Positions 32,859 through 44,016 are shown, counted from the stretch's first letter. The stretch: DNA of 64,000 bases from Nephrocerus scutellatus (GCA_947095585.1 OX352764.1:76184816-76248815), one strand, 5' to 3'. Program-made: numbers and translations. The notes: generated from the sequence alone by a model not told the origin.

Positions 32859-34889
32859 CTAAAGCACACCCGCAGAACTCAGAACCAGTGTAAAAAATAA
32901 GCATTATTTAATGCTGGTATGCCAAGTTCTGTTGCTATTTATTGAGGTCCAATTATTGCTGTTGAAAAAAGTTCCAAAAATCCCAATTGACAGTTGGAAG
33001 TTGACAAGCACCAGCGTTTCTACTTTCTAATGCAGAACAGATTATCCACAAGCTTCAAATATTAGAATGTGGTTGAAGGAAATTTTAAATTTTTTGCTAC
33101 CTTTATTTATTCTCCAGCAGTCAGAGTAACTTTACCTGTGCCCAGCAAAAATCTGGCACATTATTATATTTATCAATTTTTATTGTCCTGCTTAAAGTTT
33201 ATCTTCAGTTTTCTCGGCTATTTCGTACAAGCGATGCGGCAGTGGACTCGTTCGTTTCTGAAATTCGATACTTTGTATTCTCACTATCGTGTACCTACCC
33301 TCAATAGACTGTGGACTGTCTGCCATCAATAAAGTAGCGCGGTGTACGTATTCCACTGTCATTAAAACTGTCACATTAATGTGCTATTATCAATAAATTA
33401 TAGGTCAGAGGATTATAAAATAAAAAATTCTGCATCATTCCTTGGCTGTCATCGAGTACGCTCTGCAGGTCGGACGAGCCTCTGTTTGTATATTTCATTG
33501 TCTGATGTTCACGATGGTAATCACGAAATGATTATGAGACAGCGAACGCAAATGAGCGCCATTGTCGATGTCGACTGGATGGAATGGAAGCAGTAAATAT
33601 AAATAAATAAAAGTAAGGAATAAAGAATAAAAAAGAAAAAAAAACACAAAGGTGATGATGGTATTCAGATGTTCGCCTGTCAGAGTTATTGTTGCTTCAT
33701 CGATGTAAAATAATTCGAATTACCTATACAAATTCTTTTGTTTATGTAACAGGTGATTTTCTGTTGAAATTAATTAGAATTAATTTGTCTGCTTTTGGGA
33801 ATGCGAGGGCTTCTCATAAAATTATTCGAATTTAGATATTTCGATCGATATCTCTAATATTGTCTTTTGATCTGATATTTATTTATCATCGTCTCTCACC
33901 ATTATCGAAATTGTGATCACTGATCATTATCACATTAATTAAATGCTCGATATGACGGAGATACAAAACAAAACCTCTTTTCAAGAACACGAGAATAATA
34001 GTTCTTTTAATTTAATTACAAACTATAAATTATGTATTTTGTATATAATTAAATGTTTTGAAACGATTTATTTTATAAGTGGTGGCCATTGTCGTTTTTA
34101 TCTTTATTGTGTTCTTCGTTATTTTAATAACATTGGGAATAAAACTGAGATGTTTGTTATTGTTTCCAATAAATATTAATTTCAATTTGTCACTTCACTT
34201 AGAGCATTTAGTAAAAAGTTTTTTCCATCTCTAAAATGTGTGTTCATTTAATCAAATGGAAGTAAATTACATAAAACTTTAAATTTGAACTTACCACTGT
34301 GTACTTGTGAAGACAGCAGTATATGACAACTGAAAGTAACGAGTATTACACGATTTTCTGCACAGATGCTCTAGATTCTAGAATGACTAACAATATTGTA
34401 GTACCGTGTAATCTATACGTCAAATTTCGTTAGTTCTTCCAGCGATACGATAAGAAGTGTCTGCTTAGGGGACGAAGTTGTACCTTAGCTGCAACGAGTA
34501 TTGACAGCGGATTGTAATTCATTTAAATATTCTCGAAAAGAAGCATAATTAATACCAAAAGTCCAAATCAGTAACTGATAAACATCAGACTATTGTATTC
34601 TGCCTTATATAAGACTTAAGAAGTAGGTACATTTGGAGTTTCTTTTTGTTAAATGCTTAAACTAACTTTAATGTGTCAAATAAAGTCAAAAATTTGCGTC
34701 AATAAATTAACAAATAATGAACTGGGTAGCGTTTATTATCACATAAGATGACAGGTAAATTTTGAGACCTGAGAAGTTTGAATCTTTTAACCATCTCCGG
34801 TTAGTAACAGGATAACAGTATGGAATCAGAAATACGTATAAAAAAAAACATACTTTAGTATTACAAGCCCTTTAAATCCATTAGTTTAA
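32859..34889. other. intergenic; possible conserved noncoding block
   Basis: No transposon protein was recognised in 2 kb. Within 33700-33950 there are clustered homeodomain-type words (GAAATTAATTAGAATTAATT near 33766, GATCGATATC near 33842), consistent with an enhancer but unproven. ORFs here (up to 87 codons) look like chance. Confidence 0.35.
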
Positions 34890-35160
34890 TCATGACATAC
34901 AAGCTGCTGTGTATAAGACAATGATCGTACCAGTACTTGCATATGGATTCCAGAACGTTAGCAAAAAGCAGTTTGACCTCTAAGTCGCGTTCGAGAGGAA
35001 AGTCTTATCGAGAATTATTGAGCCCGAATGTGTGAAAGAACGATACTTGATATCCTACTATGACGAGTTCTACGAGCGCTACCGCGATGTCGACACCGTA
35101 AAGAGGATTAAGCTCGGTAGGTTTCGGTGGGCAGGACACCTCGCATGGGCGAAGAGGTAG
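34890..35160 (+). mobile_element. LINE RT thumb / C-terminal fragment
   Basis: One frame reads YKTMIVPVLAYGFQNVSKKQ, a stop, then ERKVLSRIIEPECVKERY and then DTVKRIKLGRFRWAGHLAWA. This is the common LINE ORF2 tail (KTLIRPVxxYG, FERKVLRxIxGP, IKxGRLRWAGHV). The fragment stops at GCGAAGAGGTAG; unrelated sequence follows until about 35275. Confidence 0.7.
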
Positions 35161-35639
35161 GTAGGTAGTAGGCGCAATATTTTCAGTTTTTGGTACGGCT
35201 CCTTTTATTTTTCCTACCATTGCTGCGGCCCAGTCGCTACATACGTCAAAACATTTTTTAGAGTCTAAAGGAATGGCGTAGACTAGGACGACAGGACGGT
35301 ATAGGGATGCCACACTTGATGACATCAGCTCGAAACCGAGTCCGATAGAGACATTTTATGTGGACGGCTAGGACGGGCCCCTGGTGATAATGACTTTATT
35401 AAATGAGTTGGCATTAAGTAAAAGCCATGGAATGCAAGAACGAAGAAAAAGCTTATTTTCAAACGAAAATTTCAAGTAAACAAGCAATGTATACTCATTA
35501 CTGTCTTTTGTATCTAAAATGTATGATTATAAGCCAGCTCTTCATATGCAGGAAATTAAATGAGACAAAGAACGAATGCATAGGTTTTATGTTGGATAAA
35601 CGTTGTAAAAATATATAGTCAAGAGGCTACAAACAACCC
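35161..35639. other. mixed spacer, possible further LINE scraps
   Basis: The piece at 35270-35400 could be the separated remainder of the LINE tail. It has no frame long enough to support that. Confidence 0.3.
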
Positions 35640-36600
35640 CATATAACTCATTGGCTATCTACAGCGGTAATAAGACCAACTCTTCTATACAGTGTTACTG
35701 TATGGTGCCTTAAATATGAAAGTAAATCTAGACAAATTAAGCAAAGTCCAAAGATCAGCTAGTCTATGTATGAGCGGAGCACTTCGTACAACCCTCTCCG
35801 CCGCACTAGACATTCTCTTCGACCTTACACCGCTCGATATTTTCAGCAGGTAAGTAGCTGATAGTTCTGCTATTCGCCTAAATCTCTCTCTCTTTTTCAG
35901 TCTTCCAAATCAAAGTAGTGTTTTCCAGGCTAAGACTATGGCGATCAGTGAAGTCTTTTCTTGGCTGAAAAGAAACCTGATATCCGCTAAGAATATCAGT
36001 ATGTTCTTGCAAAGCCAAGCTGCACTGAAATCCCTGGAATCAGTCTATACAAACACAATTCTACTGTCATAAACTGCCGATCATCTCCCATGGAGATGGC
36101 GGAGCAGTTCAATATCCACCTGTGTTGGGGCACAGAGACATTCCAGGTAACTGTACAACAACTTGCATAGCGACAGCCCCAGCTGGATCCGAAACATTCC
36201 AAGTGTTTGATCTCTCTAAAAAGATCGCACATCGATGCTATTTTAGGTGTCATCACTGGAGATTGTCTAATAGGCAGGCATGCAGCAGACTTGGAGTCTT
36301 CTCGAATGACTTCTGCAAAAGCTACATGGATGAGGAGGAGCAGGAGACCATCGTCCATCTTCTCTGCATTTATCCAGCCCTCTCCCAAAAACGTAAACTC
36401 CATATGAAAGCTTTCTCATGCAACACCACTAATGATCTTATCAACGCTGACATTGGCAGTCTTCTACGCTCCATACGAAGCTCTAATTGGTTCATCAAGT
36501 AGGTGGAGGGAATTTTTCCTGATCCGGGTGGTATCACAATGGACCATTACTGGTTTAAGTGTGTCGATTTCACTGATAGCCACCTTAACCTAACCTAACC
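35640..36600 (+). mobile_element. non-LTR retrotransposon family C, RT thumb + RNase H + 3' end
   Basis: The order is an RT thumb (STAVIRPTLLYSVTVWCL, about 35655), an RNase H-type block (NISMFLQSQAALKSLESVYT, about 35990) and a C-terminal piece (36122-36502) with CSRLGVFSNDFCKSYMDEEE, TIVHLLCIYPALSQKRKL and IGSLLRSIRSSNWF. This is the I/R1/LOA-type arrangement with RNase H after RT. The 3' UTR ends CCACCTTAACCTAACCTAAC, as at 16165-16185. Stops interrupt the RNase H, so it is inactive. An antisense ORF over 35996-36403 is a shadow. Confidence 0.75.
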
Positions 36601-38639
36601 ATTCTTTACATGTCAATTAAATGTTCAGTCGGATCTTGTAACATGGCACTTTATATACTGCGGTTTTTAAGGGATAATGAGGTCTGTAATTGTTTTTGTA
36701 ACGTGCGGGAGTGAAGTAGAAAGACAAGTGCAATTCACACGAACTACTGAAAAAACACTTACATGTTTGTTAACTTTTGAATTTGACAGATTACAATCAG
36801 AGAAGATCTTTGATAAAATTGTCCCCTATGTTTATTGTTCACAAAAATTTTTGTAGTTATCTCGAAAACAATGCGTGCGCTAATAATGATCTATATACAG
36901 AGTTGATAGTAAGCATACAACGCTAACTGGAGCTTAATTATGAGACAATGATGAGACTAAAAGTATATTGTACAAAAGATTTTGATATTTACAGGCTTAG
37001 GCTGCATATATGCACTGCCGTTGCACAACAATACACTCTCACTCCTTATGTATATCAACGTTTCCCCCATTTGTATATGCAACTTAAAAAAAACGAAATT
37101 CTTTAGCACTTTGCACTCTGTTTAGGTTCGGATGCAAATATTTGCTGTAACAAAACACTACATTCTTTTCATCTTATATAAACACTTAAACATTCCTATA
37201 GGCAACGACTCAACGACTCGCAACAAGTTAATCACCTGTGTAAATAGCACAATGAAGCGTAAACAAGAACATGCTGAGCACACCACTCAGAAACTCATAT
37301 GCGCCTGTCTAAAAAATTAAGTCGCCTGCCTATTTGTTGTTGAACGACGTTAGAAATTGACAAAATGAAGAAAGAAAAACAACATTTTGTGCAAATAGCA
37401 ATTAACAAGACTCTTTTCGAAATAGCTCAGTAACACAAACTTTTTTTCCATGGAAGCACAAACGTAAATAATTAACATCTGCTCGCTTACCCATAAGCCA
37501 TCACCACACCGCCACGTCCGTATAATTAAATTCACATTACAAAAAGTTGATATGGTTTGTTGTTGTTGTTGTTGTGCACTCCGTTTGCATAAGCCAAGAG
37601 CTGGTCTGACATTTTAATTATCACATTAAAGCCAGCAAGCGATAATTAGTCATGCTAATCGACTAAACACTACGCGCTCTGCGTGCCTGTCAAAGGTTAA
37701 CAACGACCGCGAACGCTTAAAACAGCCGCTCCTGCCAGGTAGGTTAATTGTATAAAAAAAAAGTCGAAGTTAGCACATTTTGTGTCTGTCTCTTTTGACA
37801 AGGTGATGTGCGCTTTTCACTGTACAGCACAATGTAAATGCAAACAAATCATTTTGGAATCGTGCATCTTTGTGAAATACCTGCCAGAAGTCTGACACAT
37901 ATCAAGACCCCCATCATCAACAATAAATCTTCATCACGAGGCTACACATATATAAAGATTTTTCATTGAATGAAGATGCACGATATGCTAATCAAAAACG
38001 CATGTAAATATGTACATTCGATTTAGCGTGCTTGTCAACGGTTTTGTGTTATACTTCTTCGGTTTCCTTTATTCATAATAAAGAAACTTAGATCGAAACT
38101 TATCCCTCCTTAGGCCTTAAGTGTCCCATAAAACCATCTATTATGTTTCTTTCTTATTTTGAAGCCAAATACGATAATACGCAGAGCGGTTGATTAGGTT
38201 TTAATTATTTATTATTGATTCGCACAACTACTTTCGCGAAGAAACTCTTGTGCCCTTGTCTGTCGTCAACTACAGCTACGTATCAGATTATTTATTTTAA
38301 AGAATTATTTTTAAGACCGATTAAGGATTCCATTAAAAAAATTAAAAAAAAAAAAATATCTAATTATAATAAAAAAAAAATTAATTTCTAGGTTTAATTC
38401 GTGCCAAGTATTAACTTTGTCATTCTTGACGAAGCCCATTTTGGAATTTTGCGACTAGGCATTGTTACTGAAACAATTGACAGTATAAAATTGCCATAGT
38501 ACCTTACGCACGTATTAATAAACACCGAATAGCAAAACACCGAATAACAAATCTGTTAGCTTGTAATTTTCATTACCAAATGTGTGTTATCTTTAACAAC
38601 AAGCGGATAGTTTAACTCACCGAATTTTGCGTATAGGGA
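36601..38639. other. intergenic; candidate regulatory sequence
   Basis: No transposon protein was recognised. Around 37590-37740 the sequence is rich in TAATTA/TAATCG/TTAATC words and less AT-uniform, ending in a GC-richer part (ACGCGCTCTGCGTGCC), typical of fly enhancers. A GTT microsatellite lies at 37558-37575. A-rich runs at 38330-38390 may be the tail of an unrecognised retroelement. Confidence 0.35.
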
Positions 38640-38910
38640 GCGGATATTGTATATTACATAACGAGCTAGGATTGTGGACGTTATCGTGCGAGTGCGATGC
38701 AGCAGCCGAGTGCGGCAGTCTAACAAGCATACGATAGGCACTTTTCAGCGACCAGCGAGTAATGTACGCTATTTTTCACACGACCAAATTAATTTTTCTG
38801 ATGAACTGCTCATGCCCAATGCAAAAGAACTGTGGGAATGTGTGTTCGCTGAGACTACAATAAATAAGAACAGTTTTTTCTATGGATATACACTGGTGTA
38901 GATAATGCAC
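38640..38910 (+). repeat. dispersed repeat shared with 50290-50580 (opposite strand)
   Basis: Shared words include ATTACATAACGAGCTAGGA, GTGGACGTTATCGTGCGAGT, AATTTTTCTGATGAACTG, GTGTGTTCGCTGAGACTA and CCAGTGT-GATAATGC. In one frame both copies keep the peptide pattern NFS--L---NAK-L--CVFAET--N-NS-FF. The class is unknown. It sits just 5' of a family A 3' end, though the 50 kb copy has no such neighbour. Confidence 0.6.
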
Positions 38911-38994
38911 CATAGTGTCTCTTTCGTCTATGGTATACATCCGTACATTTCATATGAAGTTCGGTCTGACTATTAAAATTTAAAACACAATTAC

Positions 38995-39230
38995 GCTTCT
39001 TCCACAAGCAATGCTCAAGAGAAATAGCCAGTTGCATGCCACCTCTCCTTGAACTCCGCATTGCAATACTAGTGGGGTGCAATGCTTTGCCAAGCTCCGT
39101 TTTTCCACATCATTATGATCCATGAGCATTCAAAACACAAGCATTTTCTATTTTCTTCTTCTTTTACTTAACACATATATATAGCGGAGCATTATATGGG
39201 TGTGAACCACTTTTCGCTAATTTCAGAATC
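38995..39230 (+). mobile_element. non-LTR retrotransposon family A, 3' end with internal deletion
   Basis: Words such as AATAGCCAGTTGCATGCCAC, TGCCAAGCTCCGTTTTTCC and CATTATGATCCATGAGCATT match the copy at 63130-63400. The middle (about 63200-63290 in that copy) is missing, and the 3' UTR motif AGCATTATATGGGTGTGAAC corresponds to AGCATTATAAAGGCGCGAAC there. Confidence 0.7.
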
Positions 39231-39484
39231 AGCTGATGGAATATGAGAGATTTTCTCGATTTTGTGTACAATTTGATGATTTTGTGACGAACTTTAATTG
39301 ATAGCATATATCTAACAAAGAGAACTAATATGTTTATTAATAAGAAAAGTTATCAAACGGACAAGTTCTCTATTCGTTATGCCATATAGCTTAGGCGTTA
39401 TCGCATTGGAAGCGTTTTAAAAGCTTTCAGGTGCCAGAAGCTCAAAAGAAACATCGATCATGAGGCTGCTCAACGTTTAAAATA

Positions 39485-39665
39485 GCTGAAATAGAAAATC
39501 TTCGGAAGCTGGTGAAGTTTCACAAGCGGATGACTGTCAGAATTATCAGTAGTTTATTAAATTTGAGAATTGACATAGTCCAAGACATTCTGACTCAGGA
39601 TATGGACACGCGGAAAGTGTGTGCGAAGATGGTCATGTCACAAGAAAAAGATCAAAAGAAAAATA
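39485..39665 (+). mobile_element. mariner-type transposase, second helix-turn-helix fragment
   Basis: One frame reads AEIENLRKLVKFHKRMTVRI, then NLRIDIVQDILTQDMDTRKV and CAKMVMSQEKDQKKN. This matches the second HTH and linker of mariner transposases (RRLTVRMIAxxLxIxxxTVxxILTEDLGMRKVCAKMVP). No catalytic DDD region or terminal repeats were seen nearby, so it is a solitary relic. Confidence 0.7.
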
Positions 39666-39680
39666 TATTTCTTCTTTTTT

Positions 39681-40129
39681 AAATTTATTTTTTGGTACTG
39701 TGAGCGTTATCTTAATGGTCATGACGGACTAGCTAAAAGAGCAATACTGCTACGAAGAGTGGACATGTATGTATTTCAAGAAAACCATTTTTAAAGCGAA
39801 AGAGTTGGTTTGTAAATAAGACATAGGTTAACTTTCATAAAAACAGTCTTATATCTTGCTCAGAGAATAGTTATATCATAAAAATTAAACTATTAATTAT
39901 TTAATTTTAATTGAATATATTTTCAAAATCTTCCTTATTGTGAAGTTTTTATGCTAGATCGATTTTCGGACTTAAACTTCCATCTTCAGTATTTGATAAA
40001 TTGTTACTGAATATTAATTTTAATAGTTTATTATTTTTGACGTTATCGACTACTTGAAATATTATTGTTTCAATCAATTCGTATAGTTTATTAGTACATA
40101 ATAGTATGTAACTTAGTAAAAAATTATTG
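39681..40129. other. no feature seen
   Basis: AT-rich spacer between the mariner fragment and the family E LINE. Nothing was recognised. Confidence 0.4.
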
Positions 40130-42950
40130 CAACGATTTCTGTATATGATTCATATGCAGCTGGTGGTGTGGCGGTCTTTTATAGAAGTGCTATTGTGTGT
40201 GAGGTTTTTAAACCCAGGCTTAAAAGTGCGGATTTAATTTGTTTAAATTTTTATTTATCAGGCTTTCACTACAGCCTTGTTGGTGTGTATAGATTGCATT
40301 TATACACTACTAATGCTTTTGTGGGGGAATTTTATGAATTTTTGGATTCTCAAACCTGCAAAAATCAAATACTTTTAGGTGACTTTTAATCGATTTTTCT
40401 GCACTTATTTCTGCTATAACCTTTGAGTTTTGGGATGAAGTGTACAACACAACTGATCCATCGATCGCTTTTGATATATTTGTTCAAAAGCTTCAATTTC
40501 ACATTTCTAGCTCCAGACAATGTCTCTACACAAAGGATAACAAGTTAAAACAACTAAAACAGTGGATGAATTTATCTTTACTCAAAAAAATTAAGTTAAA
40601 GAACAAACTTCGTGGCAAAATAAAGTGCATCCTTGCAACATAAGACTCAAACAATGTTATGACAAAATTTGTAATAAACTTAAAATAGAAATTCCGCGTT
40701 GTAGAGACAACTACTTTAGAAATAAACTTTCTGATAATATAGGTAACTCGAAAAAGGAATGGGATGTTGTGAATGAAATCTTAAATAAAAAAAAGCCGAA
40801 AGTTGATATTTCTATCAAAAAAGATAGCTCATTAGTTAATGACCCTTCTCAAGTGGCCAATTTATTTAATAATTATTTCTGCAACATATCTCATAACTTC
40901 AACAACACTCCTTATTCGAATTCATGCAAATGTTCTGAAAGTATTATTCAAGACTGCTTTATAGCCGATAGCTTTTATTTTGAAAATTTTTCTTCATTGG
41001 AGATTTATAAAATTATAATGTCTCTCAAAACTTCAAATTCATCATCATATGATATGATCTCCAGTACAATTTTGAAAAATATTGCATACTATGTTTGTGA
41101 TGTATTGAAGTTCATTTTTAATCTTAGTATGGAGAAAGGAGTTTTCTCTGAAGCACTGAAGTTAGCAATTGTTATTCCATTACACAAAAAAGGTGAAACT
41201 ACGACTTTAAACAATTACCGTCCAATTTCTCTTTTATCAGTTTTCTCTAAAGTTTTTGAAAAAGGTATTAAATCGAGAATGTTGAACTTTTTGAATAAAC
41301 TTAATTTCTTTAGTAATTCCCAGTTTGGATTCAGAGAAGGTAGATCGACTGAAGAAGCTGTTCTGAGACTTTGTGGGGATCTTTTTAAGAGCCTGAATGA
41401 TTCTGAGATTGCTGCTTCTCTGTTTATTGATATAACCAAAGCTTTCGACATGGTGGACCATGCTATATTACTCCAGAAACTATATAGGGCTGGTTTTCGA
41501 GGGTTTGTTTATGACTGGCTTGCATCCTATCTAAGTGACCGTAAACAAATAGTCAAGGTTCAGGATAAATTTAGCTCGTCAAATTGTGTTAACATTGGCG
41601 TTCCTCAAGGTTCCGTTTTGGGCCCAATCCTCTTCTTAATTTATGTGAATTCACTTTTCATTCAACGTTTTAGTGGGAAAATAACCGCCTTTGCAGATGA
41701 CACTGCTGTATCTTACTCTGAAAAAAATTATTTTAATTTGTATGTTGCCGTCAATTGTGACCTCGAAATTCTGCGCAAATGGTTTTGTGTTCATAAACTT
41801 ATTATAAGTGAAAAAACTAAATTTATGATATTCAACATTTCTGGGTCTGTGTGTGAGGATTTGGAGTTGAAATATCATTCACCTCTTTGTCCTAAATATA
41901 ATTTAAAAGTTTGTCCAAATCAAATCGGCATTACATCTTATAATTCAAACTCAAAGTGTTCCGATGGTTGCTTTTATATCGAACGGGTAGACACATTTAA
42001 GTACCTTGGCATTACATTAGATAGAAGTTTAAGCTGGAAAGATCACGTTTCCAATTTATCATTTTACTTAAATAACGTTGTAAGACAGTCGTATCACCTC
42101 AGCCTTTATTGTAATCAGAATATTCTAAAATTAGTCTATAATGGTTTGTTTAAATCAAAGCTACAATATGGTTTGACCTGTTGGGGTGGTACTCACTCTA
42201 ATAAAATTCAACCTTTGCTCATTAAACAAAAGCATGCGATTCGTATTGTGTGCAGAGCTAGCCGCAGAACTCATAGCTTTGAATTGAACTTGAATTTCTC
42301 CCTCTAAAGCATTTATATTTTTTTAAAGTATTGAAAACATTTTTTGAAAAATCCGGGTATACAGCTTCAAGATTATATGGTTCCCATAATTTACGTGTAA
42401 ATAATATGTATTAAGTTACTATACCTGAAATAAGAAAATCACACTTTTCACTCTTCTATGACGTCACCGCGCCTCGTTTATTCAATAGCTTGCCCATAGA
42501 TCTTAGATGCGAGAGACGTAAATCACTTTTCTTAAAAAACCTAAAATTTTTGCTATTTTCTTATAACCACGATGAAATAGATTCATTATTAAATGTTATA
42601 GTTTGATTAGTTTACAAAATTTATTATTTATTTTACAATTTTTATTAATTATCTGGGCTCACGTCATAGTTGTATAAATTTATTTTATTTAACATCTAAC
42701 ATTTTTACTTTATTTTTAATTTTAGTTTTTATTACATTTGTATTGACCCCCTTCAATACTTTCTTAGTTTTGATTTAAAACCTTATGGTACATTCGCTTC
42801 TTGTCTTGTGACAATTGAATGTCCCTAACTGTTTCATTAAAAAGTAAAGCTCCTTGTTAGTTTTTTATACATAGTAGTTATATAATGAATGTTAGCTTTA
42901 AGTTTTTACATGAAATAAAGATAATAATAAAAAAAAAAAAAAAAATATTT
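40130..42950 (+). mobile_element. non-LTR retrotransposon family E, youngest LINE in the window
   Basis: The element is 5'-truncated inside the endonuclease (AAGGVAVFYRSAIVCEVFKP at about 40156; ILLGDF at 40387, broken by a one-base insertion before the expected Asn). A linker frame (40440-40643) runs into the RT ORF at 40625-42307. RT coding resumes in another frame to a stop at 42604-42606 (PLKHLYFF, VTIPEIRKSHFSLFYDVTAP, RLFNSLPIDL) with one internal TAA at 42412. The 3' UTR ends in AATAAAGATAATAAT plus an A16-type tail at 42930-42946. The layout suggests the jockey/CR1 group. Confidence 0.85.
40625..42307 (+). CDS. reverse transcriptase ORF of family E LINE (560 codons open)
   Basis: This is ORF2 with its central RT intact. 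Residues run: linker; KKGETTTLNNYRPISLLSVF (about 189-208); SQFGFREGRSTEEAVLRL (about 235); LFIDITKAFDMVDHAILLQK (catalytic Asp in motif A, about 265); IGVPQGSVLGPILFLIYVNS (about 322); TAFADDTAVSYS with both catalytic Asp kept (about 357); and the thumb VDTFKYLGITLDRSLSWKDH (about 455). Translation would not start here naturally: the Met is internal to the original ORF, which was disrupted upstream by a frameshift. It ends through a second frameshift near 42290. It is a recent pseudogene, not a host gene. Confidence 0.85.
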   Translation: MHPCNIRLKQCYDKICNKLKIEIPRCRDNYFRNKLSDNIGNSKKEWDVVNEILNKKKPKVDISIKKDSSLVNDPSQVANLFNNYFCNISHNFNNTPYSNSCKCSESIIQDCFIADSFYFENFSSLEIYKIIMSLKTSNSSSYDMISSTILKNIAYYVCDVLKFIFNLSMEKGVFSEALKLAIVIPLHKKGETTTLNNYRPISLLSVFSKVFEKGIKSRMLNFLNKLNFFSNSQFGFREGRSTEEAVLRLCGDLFKSLNDSEIAASLFIDITKAFDMVDHAILLQKLYRAGFRGFVYDWLASYLSDRKQIVKVQDKFSSSNCVNIGVPQGSVLGPILFLIYVNSLFIQRFSGKITAFADDTAVSYSEKNYFNLYVAVNCDLEILRKWFCVHKLIISEKTKFMIFNISGSVCEDLELKYHSPLCPKYNLKVCPNQIGITSYNSNSKCSDGCFYIERVDTFKYLGITLDRSLSWKDHVSNLSFYLNNVVRQSYHLSLYCNQNILKLVYNGLFKSKLQYGLTCWGGTHSNKIQPLLIKQKHAIRIVCRASRRTHSFELNLNFSL

Positions 42951-43224
42951 AAAATTCTTTAAGTTCGTATCCACATCAATTAAAATTAAATAATTATTTG
43001 TTTAATTTTTATAATTTTACAAAGTGAAGTAAACAGCACAAAAAAGAAATTTATTATGAATTTTAATTCTGTAGAATACTTATACTTCGACTACCAACAT
43101 CTTGAATATTATAATGATGTTTCTGAATTAACTCTACATCTGCACGAGCGAATGTGCTGAATCTAATTTTTAACGAGATCTTCACATAAATCGGGTTACC
43201 TGCACTCACTTAGAGTGCGCTTAA

Positions 43225-43445
43225 GTGATAAGATAGTAAAGCTAGCTTCTCAGCTCGTCATATGGATAGTTATAATTCAGTTTAAACACTGAATTATCTT
43301 AAAAACCCAAAAGTAAGCATTTAATTCACAAAATATAGACACACGAGCTTATGTATTCTGCTATGCGAGTGAATACACACACCCGTGTGTGTATATTTCG
43401 TTGTAATTCAGTCTAAAGACTAATTTATCTTAGAAGCCTAATAGT
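43225..43445 (+). repeat. dispersed repeat shared with 20315-20402, partly self-duplicated
   Basis: Here CTTCTCAGCTCGTCATATGG and ATAGTTATAATTCAGTTTAA are followed by CTGAATTATCTTAAAAACCC (about 43290). A second, diverged version of the last part, GTAATTCAGTCTAAAGACTA then TTTATCTTAGAAGCC, lies at about 43400-43440. The class is unknown. Confidence 0.5.
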
Positions 43446-43544
43446 ATGCAACTTTAAATATAGGTCTTTGCCATCCGGGCTCGCAATCAAATTACTTGAA
43501 CTGTCCTTTAAAGGTGAATTAAACTTCCTCAGAAAGAATCAGAA

Positions 43545-43640
43545 CGACGTTGTTCCGTGGCTCACCTGTTAGAATGCTCGGTGGAGAAGGAAAAAAACTA
43601 AAGAAGTCTCAGGTTCGAATCTGTCTTAAGTCTTTTTAAC
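43545..43640 (+). repeat. tRNA-like (SINE-head-like) sequence
   Basis: CCGTGGCTCACCTGTTAGAA resembles a pol III A box, and CTCAGGTTCGAATCTG about 50 nt later holds a good B box (GGTTCGAATC). The arms do not fold into a normal tRNA cloverleaf by eye, so a tRNA-derived SINE head or pseudogene is more likely than a tRNA gene. It is followed by TTTTTCCTAAAG and the ~115-bp tandem units, as at 9.28-9.33 kb. Confidence 0.4.
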
Positions 43641-44016
43641 CGACCGGCTTTTTCCTAAAGCCCGATCTTATTCAAACTTTTCCCACATGTTTATCTCAGA
43701 TGACACTTTCTATTAAAATTTGGAAGGTATTGGACCGCAGAGCCGAGGGTCTCCCATAATTTTTTTTTAAATCAACCTAATTTTATTTAAATTTTGTACA
43801 GATGTGTATCTCCCGTGACATAACTTTTTGTACAAATTTGGAAGTGGTCGGACCTCAGAACCGAGGGACTCCCTTATTATTTTTAATCCGATTAATTATA
43901 TTAATCCGATTTTATTTAAATTTTGTCCACATGTGTATCTCCGGAGGCAACAATTTTTGTAAACGTTTTAAAAATCATCGAGCCCTAGAGCCGAGCGGCT
44001 CTCATGGAATGAACTA
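43641..44016 (+). repeat. ~115-bp tandem repeat family, three units
   Basis: Units begin near 43680, 43795 and 43925. They share a Cys-Gly-like DNA pattern: CACATGTGTATCTCC-type block, AAATTTGGAAGTGGTCGG, GAGCCGAGGG-CTCCCATAAT, then a T/A-rich joint. The same family forms the larger array at 9.6-10.37 kb. Confidence 0.7.

Noticed and set aside
35996..36403. Minus-strand 135-codon ORF
   Set aside because: Antisense of the family C retrotransposon C-terminus, whose plus-strand frame has clear LINE motifs and a matching second copy.
43545..43640. Functional tRNA gene
   Set aside because: A and B boxes are suggestive, but the acceptor and anticodon stems do not pair well; called as tRNA-like only.
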